Part shown: in pieces, positions 8,098-18,800 of the stretch | How positions within the stretch are numbered: the stretch's first letter is position 1 | How the letters are laid out: every line of letters starts with the position of its first letter | NCBI GenBank assembly: GCA_021159005.1 | Contig: JAGGSN010000143.1 | Coordinates: 1 to 34,998, forward strand | Origin: Candidatus Zixiibacteriota bacterium | GTDB lineage: Bacteria; Zixibacteria; MSB-5A5; UBA10806; 4484-95 | Direction: 5' to 3' | Length of the DNA stretch: 34,998 bases | Notes under the pieces: generated by a model | Database searches by the model: none | What the model was told of the DNA's origin: nothing | The model's input: the letters and a program-made list of their open reading frames with translations, nothing else | Translations under genes and position numbers: made by a program

Positions 8098-8961
8098 GTG
8101 AAAAAAACCGTTAAAAAATGGTATCTTGGCGCGCATATGTCAATCGCCGGAGGGGCATTCAATGCCTTCAAACAAGGCGAAACTTTCGGTTGTGATACTA
8201 TCCAGATATTTGTGAAGTCAGCCAATCAGTGGAAAGCCAAGCCATTATCTGATGAAGAGATAGAGAAGTTTCGCGCTGAGCAGGAACGCACCGGCATCAC
8301 GCCGGTTATCGCCCATGCCTCCTATTTGATTAATCTCGGGTCGCCTGATAAAACCATGCTTGAAAAATCCCGTCAGGCATTTCTAATAGAGATGGAACGC
8401 TGCGCGAAACTAAGAATACCAAGCCTTGTTGTTCATCCGGGAAGCCACATGAAAGCCGGTGAGGAAACCGGTATTAATAATATCGCCGAATCAATTAGCT
8501 GGCTATTAGAGCATTCTAATGGTTTCAATGTTAATATTGCGCTTGAAACAACTGCCGGACAGGGGACTAATCTAGGCTATAGGTTCGAACAGCTTGCCGC
8601 TATGATTGATAAAGCTAATAATCCGGATGGATTAGTTGTTTGTTTAGATACCTGCCATGTTTTTGCCGCTGGCTATAATATTGCGTCAAAGGGTGGTTAT
8701 GAGCAAACCTGGGATGATTTCGACCGTATAATAGGATTAAATAAATTGGCTGTCATCCATCTTAATGATTCAAAAACGGAACTTGGCAGCAGGGTAGACC
8801 GTCATGAGCACATAGGACAGGGAAAACTTGGCCAAAAAGCGTTTGGGTTTATAATGAAAGATAAACGGCTGGTAAAAATACCAAAAATTCTGGAAACTCC
8901 GAAAGGCGATAACGGTTTAATGGATGAGATTAATCTCGGAATATTGCGAAAGTTAGCTTGA
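8098..8961 (+). CDS. nfo: Endonuclease IV (AP endonuclease)
   Basis: 287 residues, normal length. Cuts DNA 5' to abasic sites during base-excision repair using a three-metal (Zn) centre. All nine expected metal ligands can be placed: His73 (IAHASY), His113 (VVHPGSH), Glu150 (IALETTAGQG), Asp184 and His187 (CLDTCHVFAAGY), His221 (VIHLNDSK), Asp234 and His236 (RVDRHEHIGQG), Glu266 (ILETPKG). The conserved GAHMSIAGG near the N-terminus lies upstream of the first in-frame ATG codon that could otherwise serve, so the GTG at 8098 is taken as the start, although no ribosome site is visible. It heads a close-packed trio with the TPR protein and the BatA/vWA protein. Confidence 0.95.
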   Translation: MKKTVKKWYLGAHMSIAGGAFNAFKQGETFGCDTIQIFVKSANQWKAKPLSDEEIEKFRAEQERTGITPVIAHASYLINLGSPDKTMLEKSRQAFLIEMERCAKLRIPSLVVHPGSHMKAGEETGINNIAESISWLLEHSNGFNVNIALETTAGQGTNLGYRFEQLAAMIDKANNPDGLVVCLDTCHVFAAGYNIASKGGYEQTWDDFDRIIGLNKLAVIHLNDSKTELGSRVDRHEHIGQGKLGQKAFGFIMKDKRLVKIPKILETPKGDNGLMDEINLGILRKLA

Positions 8962-8999
8962 ATCTCGATAATAAAATGACAAAATCAACAATAATAAAT

Positions 9000-10826
9000 A
9001 TGCGAAAACAAGATTGCTGCCTCGCTGTAATGATGATTTTGCTTATTATGGGGTTAATAACTCCCGCTTATGGAGATAATTACCTGCAGGTTGCCGCCGC
9101 CTACAATGATGGTCGGGATACGGTCGGCAGGGTTGAGCATTTTGTTGAATTTGGCGAGAAAATACCGGTCTTTATTCCGCCTTACACTATCCATTTCCGA
9201 ATATTTCCCCTCACTGATTCAACATTTTCAGTTAAAGCTGATTTTTTCGAGCTGGGACCGGACTATTCTTTTTATCGGAAAGAAACAACCGCAACCCAAA
9301 ACGAATGGCAAACAATTGAGAGCTTACCATCAAAAGGCATTTTGTTTGATTACTCGTTTGCTATTGCTGCAGACACAATAAGCAGCTATAATGTTGTTCC
9401 GGTTGACAGCCTTACTATTTTTGAATCGGTGCATTATAAAGCTTATATATGGCGCGATACGTATGCCGATTATAAATGGCAAGCTCGTTCTGGATATTTG
9501 GAGAATATTTTCGACCGCTACCGAAAAGAATTGGGAGTTACAAGAGCGGGCAAGGCAGATTTTTATATCTACCCCGGAAGCAATAACAGCCCATACATAG
9601 ATAATTTTACCGGCATCGGCTATGATATTGCCGGACACAGTCTGTATGCCGTATTTAACAAGGATTTCGACTCGGCTTTGCCCCAGACACTTCAGCGATT
9701 TGTTATATATGACACCTGGGGTTATTCGCCTCGATTCTTAGCGGTCGGTTTTTCACGTTTTTACCTTGATGATATTTATCTTGCCAGAGAATATGTAAAA
9801 AAGATGCCGCTAAATGAGATTGAAAGTATTTTTAACGATGAGTATCCCGAGGATATCGAAAGCGCTGATATATTAAGCGGCGCTTTTGTTAAATTCCTGA
9901 TTGATAAACATGGCCTGGCAAGTTTCAGGAAACTATATGATGAATCGTCGCCCGGCAGTTTTGCATTTGATAATAATTATCAAAAAGGCTATCTCGAATT
10001 ATTGGAAATGTTTATTGAATATGAAAAGAATTTAAAGCTTGATGAATCTAATGCATCCTATTTTAACGATTTTTACTCAAGCCAGATGTGGTTTGATAAA
10101 GCTCTAAAATATGGTGTCTGGCTGGCTTCTCAGCCTATATTGAGGGAATATCACATCCAGAGATTGGGAGCAACTTATTTTCAGCTTGGCAATTATGCTC
10201 AATCAGAATCCAGTTACGCCAGCCTTGTCAATCTTCAACCGGATAACGAAAAAGCAAAATATCTTCTGGGATTATCTTATATACGCAACGGTAAAACAGA
10301 CAAAGGAATGAAAAAGCTTGAAAGCGTAATTGATAGTTTCCCTGATGCCGCTAAGATGCTGGCAGAAATCTATCTCGACCAAAACCGCAATAACAAAGCC
10401 GGTGAGATGCTTGATATAATCAAGGGTGTTCCCGATAGTTGGACTGCGATACTCAAATCACGTTTGGCATTAGCCTTAGATGATACTGCCAAAGCGGATA
10501 CATTGCTGAATATCTCATTGACTCTTAATAATAATGTAATTGCGCTTGTGCCAAGCGAGGCTCGCGGCTACCTTGGCGCCGCCTATACGCTTATGTTCAT
10601 GGGATTATTCGAGGATGCGGAAAACCGTTTGCAAATAGCCCTGTTTATTGAGAATAGGCCTTACTACTTAGCCCAAGCCAATTTAGAAATGGGGCGGCTC
10701 TTTGACCTAAAAGGCGACCATCAAACAGCCGTGGAGTATTACAATAAGGTATTAGAATTAGAGTCCGGAATATATATGAATAAATTAGCTGAAAAACAGA
10801 TCAATAAACCATTTAAACTGAAATGA
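9000..10826 (+). CDS. Exported TPR protein with a peptidase-MA-like domain lacking HExxH
   Basis: 608 residues from ATG 9000. Two earlier in-frame starts exist: TTG 8958, which overlaps the nfo stop, and ATG 8976. The chosen start gives a compact signal peptide (MRKQDCC, hydrophobic core, cleavage near PAYG-D). Residues about 25-350 resemble the layout of peptidase-MA-like (gluzincin) proteins: a beta-rich N-terminal domain, then a helical stretch where HExxH would be expected. Here the helix reads LQRFVIYDTWGYSPRFLAVG and has neither zinc-binding histidine. Residues about 360-600 are TPR repeats (YFQLGNYAQSESSYASLVNLQPDNEKAKYLLG is typical but with irregular spacing). It is probably periplasmic and non-catalytic, acting as a binding or scaffold protein. 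The gene overlaps the BatA/vWA gene by four bases (ATGA), so the two are probably translated together. The fold assignment is a pattern call only. Confidence 0.6.
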   Translation: MRKQDCCLAVMMILLIMGLITPAYGDNYLQVAAAYNDGRDTVGRVEHFVEFGEKIPVFIPPYTIHFRIFPLTDSTFSVKADFFELGPDYSFYRKETTATQNEWQTIESLPSKGILFDYSFAIAADTISSYNVVPVDSLTIFESVHYKAYIWRDTYADYKWQARSGYLENIFDRYRKELGVTRAGKADFYIYPGSNNSPYIDNFTGIGYDIAGHSLYAVFNKDFDSALPQTLQRFVIYDTWGYSPRFLAVGFSRFYLDDIYLAREYVKKMPLNEIESIFNDEYPEDIESADILSGAFVKFLIDKHGLASFRKLYDESSPGSFAFDNNYQKGYLELLEMFIEYEKNLKLDESNASYFNDFYSSQMWFDKALKYGVWLASQPILREYHIQRLGATYFQLGNYAQSESSYASLVNLQPDNEKAKYLLGLSYIRNGKTDKGMKKLESVIDSFPDAAKMLAEIYLDQNRNNKAGEMLDIIKGVPDSWTAILKSRLALALDDTAKADTLLNISLTLNNNVIALVPSEARGYLGAAYTLMFMGLFEDAENRLQIALFIENRPYYLAQANLEMGRLFDLKGDHQTAVEYYNKVLELESGIYMNKLAEKQINKPFKLK

Positions 10827-12937
10827 CTTTTTTAAACTCGATATTTCTGGCTGGTTTAGCCGCCGTTATAATACCTCTTTTGATTCATTTTCTTTCGCGC
10901 CGGCGAATTAAAATCATCGACTTTTCATCTTTGAGATTTCTTCTGCAGATGCAAAAATCAAAACTTCGCTGGCTGAGAATTCTCGAACTGCTTCTTCTAA
11001 TTATAAGGATGCTGATACTTGCCTCAATCGCCTTAGCATTTGCCCGTCCTGCCCTAACCGGCAAACAGGCTTCAAGTCATGCGCCGGCATCAATTGTGAT
11101 ACTTATAGATGACTCGCCATCCGTCGAAACGCTCTCATCAGGAGGGACAATTTTCGATGAGATGAAGCGCGGCGTCGATGTGATTTTAAATATGCTCAAA
11201 CCCAATGATGAAGCGACTATAATTACATTATCCGGCAGACAGACTACCATAGGACCATACTCCGATTATAATCGCCTTAGGACGCAGCTCTATACTTTGC
11301 AGCCGCAAGCATCGCTGCCTAAATTCGATGAGGGGTTGAAAAAAGCGGCGGAAATATTATCGGTTAGTCATAACTTGAACAGGGAAGTATATATCTTTTC
11401 AGATTTCCAGAAGGGCGTATGGTGGGATGTTCCGATAAATCTAACCGACCCTCAATTCAGATATTTTGCTATAAAATATAATAATGAAGATGCTGAAAAT
11501 GTTAGTCTGACAAGAACTGAATTTCCTCCCCAATTGCTTGCGCCCGGCGAGGAATTTGAAATCACCGCTCATTTGAAAAATCATAATAATAATGCGCTGA
11601 ATAGCCGATTGGTAGAGCTTTTTATTGATGATGAGAAAAAGGCTCAGACCGCCGTTAATATTAAGCCCTCAGGAAACGCCGCTGTGGAATTTACCATTGT
11701 TCCCGAGTCTCCGGGACGTCATTGGGGTTATTTCGAGATTGAGGATGATGATTACAATGCCGACAACAGATTTTATTTCAATTTAGAGATTCCTCCAAAA
11801 ATATCGGTATTGGCGATTGGACAAACAACCGATGATGTAAAGATTATTTCAAATTGCCTCAAACGCTCGCCGGATGGTCAGACGACTAATCTGGGGTCTT
11901 CGTCAGATGTCGGGTATATTGATTTTACCGGCATCGAGGTTTCGGGTTTCAGCCGTCAGAATTTGTCAGCTTATGATGTTGTCATACTTAATAATATCAC
12001 TGCCCTGCCGCCGTCATATTTCAATTCTATTAATGATTTTGTCGGTTCGGGCGGCGGCTTGTTTATTATCCTTGGCGGCAGCAGCAATGTTGAATCATAT
12101 AAACAATTCATTGCTGAAAAAGCGGATATAACATTTTCTGCTCCGATTAATGCTATTACCGAAGGACAATCAAGGCCGTATTATTATCTCGATGATTTCG
12201 ATTTGACTCACCCGATATTCAAGGTTTATTCGCCGCAGAATCCGCAATCATCAGAGATTCCATCGTTAAAGCTGTTTTCATATATACCGCTTGATGGCGG
12301 CATAGCCTTAGCCCGTCTTGAGAACAATAGCGCAGTATTATCGCTGGCGTCAAATGCCCGGATTATGGTAATGGGGTTTGGGCTAAGCCAAAAAGATTCG
12401 GATATTTCAGTGCATTCCTTTATTGTGCCGTTTATAATCAGGACTGTTGAACATTTAGCCTCAGCTCCAAGCGCCGCTGAGGAATATTTCATCTCCGGTC
12501 ATCCGGCGGCATTAAACATTCCCGAGCAGTTAAAAGCCTCTTCTGTAAAGCTGTCGAAATACAACAAATCGCTAACAGGAGCCGGCGATAATCACAATAC
12601 AGCAGATGAGATAGTCGAGGTTTCGAGAGGTGCATACGGCGCTTTTGTGAATATTCCCTATGCTGGTTTCCCGGGCTTCTATACGCTTACTACTGAAGCT
12701 GACACAGTCGGGTTTTTCTCGGTTAATCACGACAGCGTCGAATCAACTATTGAGTCAATCGACCCGAAAAGCCTTGATGAGAAATTGGCCGCAGACATCA
12801 TTTTTATTGACGGTCAATCCAATATAGAGAATGAGATAATGCAGGCGAAATTCGGTTTTGAGTTATGGAAATACTGTCTGCTGTTAGCTCTGGCTTTATT
12901 GATTGCCGAATCAATACTTGTGCGCAAAGCAAGATAG
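10823..12937 (+). CDS. BatA-type membrane protein with von Willebrand A domain
   Basis: 704 residues. Residues 1-76 match the aerotolerance-regulator (BatA) N-terminal module: a first membrane helix, the LIHFLSRRR turn, a KIIDFSSLRFL segment and a second helix ending in FARPAL. A vWA domain follows (about 88-210) with the metal-ion site DDSPS (Asp96, Ser98, Ser100) and a later FSDFQKG. A beta-sandwich segment lies at about 225-320, then a glutamine-amidotransferase-like fold (about 330-560, with SGGGLFIILGG). A C-terminal membrane helix (LLLALALLIAES) ends the chain. Such proteins sit in the inner membrane of many FCB and planctomycete bacteria, and their exact role is not established. It overlaps the TPR gene by four bases, suggesting a partner complex. 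No MoxR ATPase gene is nearby. Confidence 0.78.
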   Translation: MTFLNSIFLAGLAAVIIPLLIHFLSRRRIKIIDFSSLRFLLQMQKSKLRWLRILELLLLIIRMLILASIALAFARPALTGKQASSHAPASIVILIDDSPSVETLSSGGTIFDEMKRGVDVILNMLKPNDEATIITLSGRQTTIGPYSDYNRLRTQLYTLQPQASLPKFDEGLKKAAEILSVSHNLNREVYIFSDFQKGVWWDVPINLTDPQFRYFAIKYNNEDAENVSLTRTEFPPQLLAPGEEFEITAHLKNHNNNALNSRLVELFIDDEKKAQTAVNIKPSGNAAVEFTIVPESPGRHWGYFEIEDDDYNADNRFYFNLEIPPKISVLAIGQTTDDVKIISNCLKRSPDGQTTNLGSSSDVGYIDFTGIEVSGFSRQNLSAYDVVILNNITALPPSYFNSINDFVGSGGGLFIILGGSSNVESYKQFIAEKADITFSAPINAITEGQSRPYYYLDDFDLTHPIFKVYSPQNPQSSEIPSLKLFSYIPLDGGIALARLENNSAVLSLASNARIMVMGFGLSQKDSDISVHSFIVPFIIRTVEHLASAPSAAEEYFISGHPAALNIPEQLKASSVKLSKYNKSLTGAGDNHNTADEIVEVSRGAYGAFVNIPYAGFPGFYTLTTEADTVGFFSVNHDSVESTIESIDPKSLDEKLAADIIFIDGQSNIENEIMQAKFGFELWKYCLLLALALLIAESILVRKAR

Positions 12938-13327
12938 ACTCTGCTGATGCAGTCATGCTAATGATGATTTATTGAACAACGTTAATGCATTCGTATGTGA
13001 GTTTAGTAAGAAATATTAAACATTATTAAATTTTTATATTGACAACACTATCCAGTATATATTATGTAATCATTGAATTTCATTTTGGTTGTTCTTCAAT
13101 CGAAAGCTTATGTTCTCGCGAAAAGTAAGATCATTTGAGTAATGAATTAGAAATAAAATAGTATTGTTGCAGATATCATTTATCATATAGCCGTATAAAT
13201 CGTTAATAAAGGAGGATTGTATGTTCTGATATAAGCTTGCAGTGTTCTGAGAATTTCAATTCTCAGTTCAAAGTAGTATTCTACACACAATAATCTATCT
13301 TCACAAAATTTATGGAGGACTAAGAAA
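12938..13327. other. Long AT-rich leader region with a minigene and hairpin
   Basis: No gene of credible length. A strong ribosome site (AAAGGAGG, 13208-13215) precedes a two-codon ORF, ATG TTC TGA, at 13221-13229. A perfect 9-bp stem with a two-base loop follows at 13247-13266 (CTGAGAATT / AATTCTCAG). The second ribosome site (GGAGG near 13314) serves the peptidase ORF. This order is compatible with a regulated leader, or with the decayed start of another gene. Confidence 0.4.
13039..13068 (+). promoter_or_regulatory. Possible promoter for the interrupted C25 gene
   Basis: Perfect TTGACA at 13039-13044, then an 18-base spacer and TATGTA. The -10 match is poor, though a TATATT also lies between them at 13 bases. 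The position is about 260 bases upstream of the ATG, implying a long leader. Confidence 0.35.
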
Positions 13328-15499
13328 ATGCAAATTAATACTTTAAAGAGAATATTAGCCTTTAGCATGTTAATAGTATTAAGCGGTTTCATATTTGCCT
13401 TTGGGGATATGATTGACGGGTAGGATGATGGGTTTATAACATCATTTCAAACAAATAAGTCGTTTAATCATATAGTAATTACAAATAGCACACTGTCTTC
13501 AGCATTTCAACCGCTTGTTGATTGGCATAACCAGAAAGGGCTTAGGGATACGGTCATAACAGTGGCATGGATATTAGAAAATTTCACAGCCGGCGCAGAT
13601 AGCCAGGAGAATATCAGGGAGTTCATAGATTCGGCGCATACGCATTGGGGGACTGATTACTTTTTATTGGGAGGCGAGGCGGATATTGTGCCAATTAGGA
13701 GTGCGTTAAATGGAGACCAATCATATTCTGTTAGCGACCAATATTATGCATCTTTAGATTCTGGTGATGATTGGACAAATACTGTTTACGTTGGAAGAGT
13801 TTCTACTGAGAATACTACAGAATGTGAAATATATGTTAATAAGGTACTATACTACGAAAAAAGCCCGCCGCTTGATACAGAAGATAATTATCTTAAAAGG
13901 ATTGCTCTTTTAGCAGAATCTTATTTTGAAGAAACTAATGACTCTATTTGGTCAGATGTCTATGCTCGATTTGGCTCTCTTTTTGATTTTACAATAATAA
14001 GAGATAGTGATACTTGTGATAGCGATTCATGTGATTGTGAAGATTCATTGAATTGTTACAGTATATGTCCTGGAGGTATTACACCAGTAATATGTGGAGA
14101 TGAACAATGTGATAGTGATGCGATGAAACATAGAAATGACTTTATTAATGCCTTAGATGAAGGTCAGCATTTAGTTAGTCATTTTGGACATGCCACAAAC
14201 ACTGGTGGTAGAATGGGAACCGGACATAGTGTTGGTATCGATAATTATTACATAGATAGCTGTATGAGTAACGATAATATGTTTAGCATAATAATATCAC
14301 CTGCTTGCTGTGGTCTTACAAATTTTGAACAATATGAAGATTTTGATTGTATAAGTGAACATTTTCTATTTCATAATGTAAATACTGGGGCTGTAGCATT
14401 TATGGGAAATACATGGTCTGGTCATAGTAGTTCATTACCTATAGATACATTATGGTGGACAGAGTTTTCAGATGAATCAAGGACGGATTTCAATGTAGGA
14501 AAAATTTTTGCAGAAGCAAAAAACAGATGGCCTATTACAGATGATAGCTCAACCTTTTCAAAATTTGCTCATTGGAGATTCAACCTTCACGGCGAACCGG
14601 CAATACCGATATGGACCGACATACCGGATACATTTCTTGTAACACTTCCTGATCTATTCATACGGAATGAACCTTGTACTGTATTAGTAAAGAATTCATC
14701 TAATAATCCCGAATCTTTAGCAACAGTTTGCTTGTGGCAAAAAGATACGTACTGTTTTATTGAAACCACTAATTCTCAAGGGCATGCTATTTTTAATAAA
14801 GCTTTTACAGTCGCTGATTCAATAATAGTAACTATATCAAAATATAATTTTAAACCTTATCAGAGTAAAGTATTTGTAATAGTTACAGGTTGCCTTAAGG
14901 GTACTGTTTTGGATAAATCTGATAATCCTTATGGATATCCCGTTGAAAATGTTCGTGTGCGTACTGATCCTACTAGCGATGAAGATACAACTGACAGCAA
15001 TGGAGAATATTTTATTGATAGTGTTTTTGCTAATACATATAGTGTTCTATTTGAATTTGAAGGAGATATTAATGCAGAAAAATTCAATGTTGAAATTGTT
15101 GCTAATGATACAACTACTGCTGATACTGCAATTTACGAATTCGAATATCTTCTTGGAGATGCAAATATGCACATTGGCTTGTGGCCGCCCCGGATTTTAG
15201 GCAGCGACATAACTTATCTATCAAATTATTTTAAAGGCTATCCTACTAGTATACCTTGTTATCTAAGTGGTTTTTGGGCTTCTGCTGATGCTAATGGCAA
15301 TTGTATAGTAGGCATGAGTGATGTAACTAAACTTGTTAATTATTTTAAAGGTCAACCATTAATACAATGCTCCGTCTATGTTCCTGCTTGGAATTCTACC
15401 AATGACGCTCCAGGCAGCGCACCAAACGGCTGGCCAAATTGCGATCAGTCAAAACTACTTCAAAATACTACTATTATTCCCATACAATCGATTAAGTAA
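13328..15499 (+). pseudogene. C25 (gingipain-type) peptidase interrupted by an in-frame TAG
   Basis: The frame opens at ATG 13328 behind a good GGAGG site and encodes a signal peptide (31 codons). It meets TAG at 13421-13423 and then stays open in the same frame to 15499. Codons after the TAG are clearly family sequence (IVITNSTLSSAFQPLVDWH), so the 645-residue ORF from GTG 13562 is a truncated reading. The catalytic His and Cys of the clan are present: His288 in SHFGHA and Cys327 or Cys328 in SPACCG, counted from 13328. A 39-residue Cys- and Asp-rich insertion lies at 226-264. A carboxypeptidase-regulatory-like domain (GCLKGTVLDK onward, from about 14900) and a dockerin-like domain (from about 15148) follow. 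Unlike its neighbour at 15808 it has no long propeptide. Seven other genes in the window end in TAG, so general recoding is unlikely. A nonsense mutation, sequence error or local read-through remain possible. Confidence 0.75.
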
Positions 15500-15519
15500 A
15501 CGCATTTAGTTAATAAACC

Positions 15520-15551
15520 GCCGCCGAGTATATCAACACTCGGCGGCTTTT
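15520..15551 (+). terminator. Rho-independent terminator after the interrupted C25 gene
   Basis: Ten-base GC-rich stem GCCGCCGAGT / ACTCGGCGGC with an 8-base loop, followed by TTTT, 20 bases past the stop codon. Confidence 0.85.
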
Positions 15552-15695
15552 CTATTGCTCGGAATTCTCCGGCTTCTTTAGTATCATTTCCTGGTAGTTG
15601 TGGGTCTGGTTCCGACCTTACTCGGCGGGGAGAAACCCAAAACTTTACTGTAAATCTGCTATAAAACCCCTAAAAATTAATTTTTAACTTTACTA

Positions 15696-15724
15696 TTGTC
15701 ATATATATTTATATACTATATAAA
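15696..15724 (+). promoter_or_regulatory. Sigma-70-like promoter for the intact C25 gene
   Basis: TTGTCA (five of six), a 17-base spacer and TATAAA (five of six), about 83 bases upstream of the ATG at 15808. Together with the terminator at 15520 it shows that the two peptidase genes are separate transcription units. The 15552-15695 stretch between them shows nothing further recognisable. Confidence 0.65.
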
Positions 15725-15807
15725 TAGCTGCTTCTTTCCAGGAAAGCATTTTTGGAATATGTTAAAAATAAATTATCACATCGTAAAGACATCAAAGGAG
15801 TAGTAAA

Positions 15808-18800
15808 ATGAGAGCTTTTATCTTGTTTCTGGCTGTTTTGTTTGTTGCGGGGTTTTTCCTGATAGCAGCCCCCTTCTCATTAGCCTCTGCCAACCAGCTA
15901 ACTGTCAGCGCGGCAATATCTACGGGAACATACGAGATTACAAAAACCGAACAGGGTGATGAGATTTACCTTGAAGATTTTGGTTATCTGCTTATACCGG
16001 GAAAACCGGCTTTGCCTTCAAAGATTTTTGCCACTGCCATTCCGCCTGGCGCTAAGGCAGTTGATATTAGTTTCGATGCCGGTGAAGGAATAATATTGCC
16101 CGGCAAATATGATATATCTCCGGCGCCTTTACCCAGAGTCATCGGTCAGGAAAATCCTCTAATATATGAAAAGGAAAAACGGCAATATGAAAATAATTAT
16201 AATGCCGCTTATAACCATGATGATGCTTATCCATCACAAATCGCAGAGATGATTAGAACTGCAGGTTATAGAAAGTATAATCTCGTAGATGTCAGGGTTT
16301 CTCCATTTTCTTATCATCCCCTATCGGGCAAGCTGATTTATCATCCTGATATTACTATCAACGTAAACTATCGACAAGATTCAAGTCACAGTTTTGCAGC
16401 GATTGATTATAGCGAGCAAACCGAAAATATCGCCAAAGAAATCATCCTGAATTATAATGAAGCCAGCATCTGGTATCCGCAGAATGTATCTACAGATAAA
16501 GACCTTTATGATTTTGTAATCATAACCCTTAGTTCATTGACATCCTCAGTAACGCCTTTGGTAAACTGGGAAACCGCTAAAGGCAAAATTGTGCGAGTTG
16601 TAACTACCGATTGGATAAACGGCAACTATACCGGCGTTGACTTAGCTCAGAAAATGAGGAATTTTCTAATAGATAAATATCCCTCAGGGGAATGGGGTAT
16701 TGAGGATGTTTTGCTGGTTGGCCATTATGATGATGTTCCTATGCGGCGCATTGCTCAGGATCTCGGTTATGGCGGTCCCGAAACTGATTACTATTATGCC
16801 GAGCTTTCTTTGCCGGACAGCCTTTCTTGGGATGCCAACAGGAATCAGCAATATGGCGAAGATGCCGACCTTATTGATTTTTATAACGAAATTATTGTTG
16901 GCCGTATTCCCTGGAGCGACCCGGCTACAGTGCTGCATATATGCGAAAAATCTGCTGCCTATGAACAAAGCGATGATATTTCATTCAAAAAGAATATACT
17001 TCTGTTGGGCGGCTTCTTCTGGGATAACGACCCAAACCCACGCACCGATAATGCTGTGCTTATGGAAGCTAAAGTCGACCAGACCTGGATGGCCGATTGG
17101 ACCATGACCCGCATGTATGAAGAGGGCTACTCAACGTACAGTATGGATTATAATCTGACAAACAGCAATGTAGTATCAGTTTGGTCATCAGGAACTTTTG
17201 CTTTTGTGAATTGGGCTGGCCATGGTTCGCCTACCTCAAGCCATATCTATCATGGTTCCGGGGAAGCGTTTATATCATCCGGCAATTGCCCGCAGTTAAA
17301 CGATGATTATCCGGCTATTATTTTTGCGGATGCCTGCAGTAATTCCGATACCGATTATTTGAATATCGGTCAGGCAATGCTTCAGCAGGGCGCAGTTGGT
17401 TTTGTAGGCGCCACTAAAGTAGCGCTTGGTTGTCCGGGTTGGAATGATTCCTTAAGCGGCTCCAGTCAATCTTTAGATTACTTTTTCACGACCAGTGTAA
17501 CATCGGGCGAATATACTCAAGGTGCAGCTCATCAAAGGGCCTTAAGACTAATGTACACTTACGGGCTATGGAGCTATAACTACTATGAAGTGTTCGAGTG
17601 GGGTGCATTATGGGGCAATCCCGATCTTGGCATGATTGCGCCGGTGCCTCCGCCATTAACCGTAACTTTACCTGATGGCGTACCCGAATATATTGCTCCG
17701 GGGGTCCCAACCTCGATTATTGTCCGGATTGTCGAAGGCTGTGAATCTTATGTCTCCGGTTCGGGAATGATTTACTACCGCTTTGATGAGGGAACATTCC
17801 AGATATCTTTGCTAACACCGCTTGGTGGTGATCTATATGAAGCGGTCTTGCCTTTAGCATCTTGCGATGATGTGCCGGAATTTTATTTCAGCGCTGAGGG
17901 CGACAGCGGGTCGGTAATCGTCAATCCTGTCAGCGCGCCTGATACATGCTATTCCGCTGAAGTTGGCACGCTGGTTATTTATTGGGAAGATAATTTCGAG
18001 ACCGACCAAGGCTGGACTGTTAGCGGTGATGCCGTAGATGGTCATTGGAACAGGGGTATACCGGTTGGCGGTGGCGAACGAGGCGACCCACCCGCCGATT
18101 ACGATGGTTCCGGTCAGTGCTGCCTTACTGATAACGAATATGGCAACTCGGATGTTGATTATGGCACTACTTATCTGCATTCGCCTACCATTGATTTAAG
18201 CGAAGGCGATGGCATTATAAGCTATGCATTATGGTACACTAACAATTATGGAGAAAATCCAAATCAAGATCTGTTTAAAGTCTGGGTGTCAAATGATGAT
18301 GGCCTGAATTGGTCGCTTGCCGAAACAATTGGTCCGGTATCCAGCGCTGGCTGGACAGAACATTCTTTCACTGTTGGAGATTTTGTAACCCCAACTGACC
18401 AGATTAAAGTCCGCTTTGAAGCCTCCGACCTTGATTACGGGTCTGTTGTTGAAGCCGGCATTGATGCATTTTTTGTGAAGATGCTTGAATGTGAAGACCT
18501 CGGCTATGCTTATTTACCCGGCGATGCGAATATGTATAATGCCATCTGGGCGCCAACCGTTTTGGGCAACGATGTAACATATTTAGTTAACTTTTTCAGA
18601 GGACGACTCACATCACCGCCATGCCTGCTCGATGGTTTCTGGTGCTCGGCTGATATTAATGGCGATTGCCAAATTGTCGGCAGTGATGTTATCAGGTTAG
18701 TGAATTATTTCAGAGGTTCAAGCGATGTGGAATACTGCCCCGATTATGAACCATTATGGCTGACACCTGATGACATTCCCGCAGAGATGCCTGACGGCTG

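Noticed and set aside
13421-13423. Pyrrolysine or genome-wide TAG reassignment
   Set aside because: TAG is the natural stop of at least seven other genes in the window, and no pyl gene is seen.
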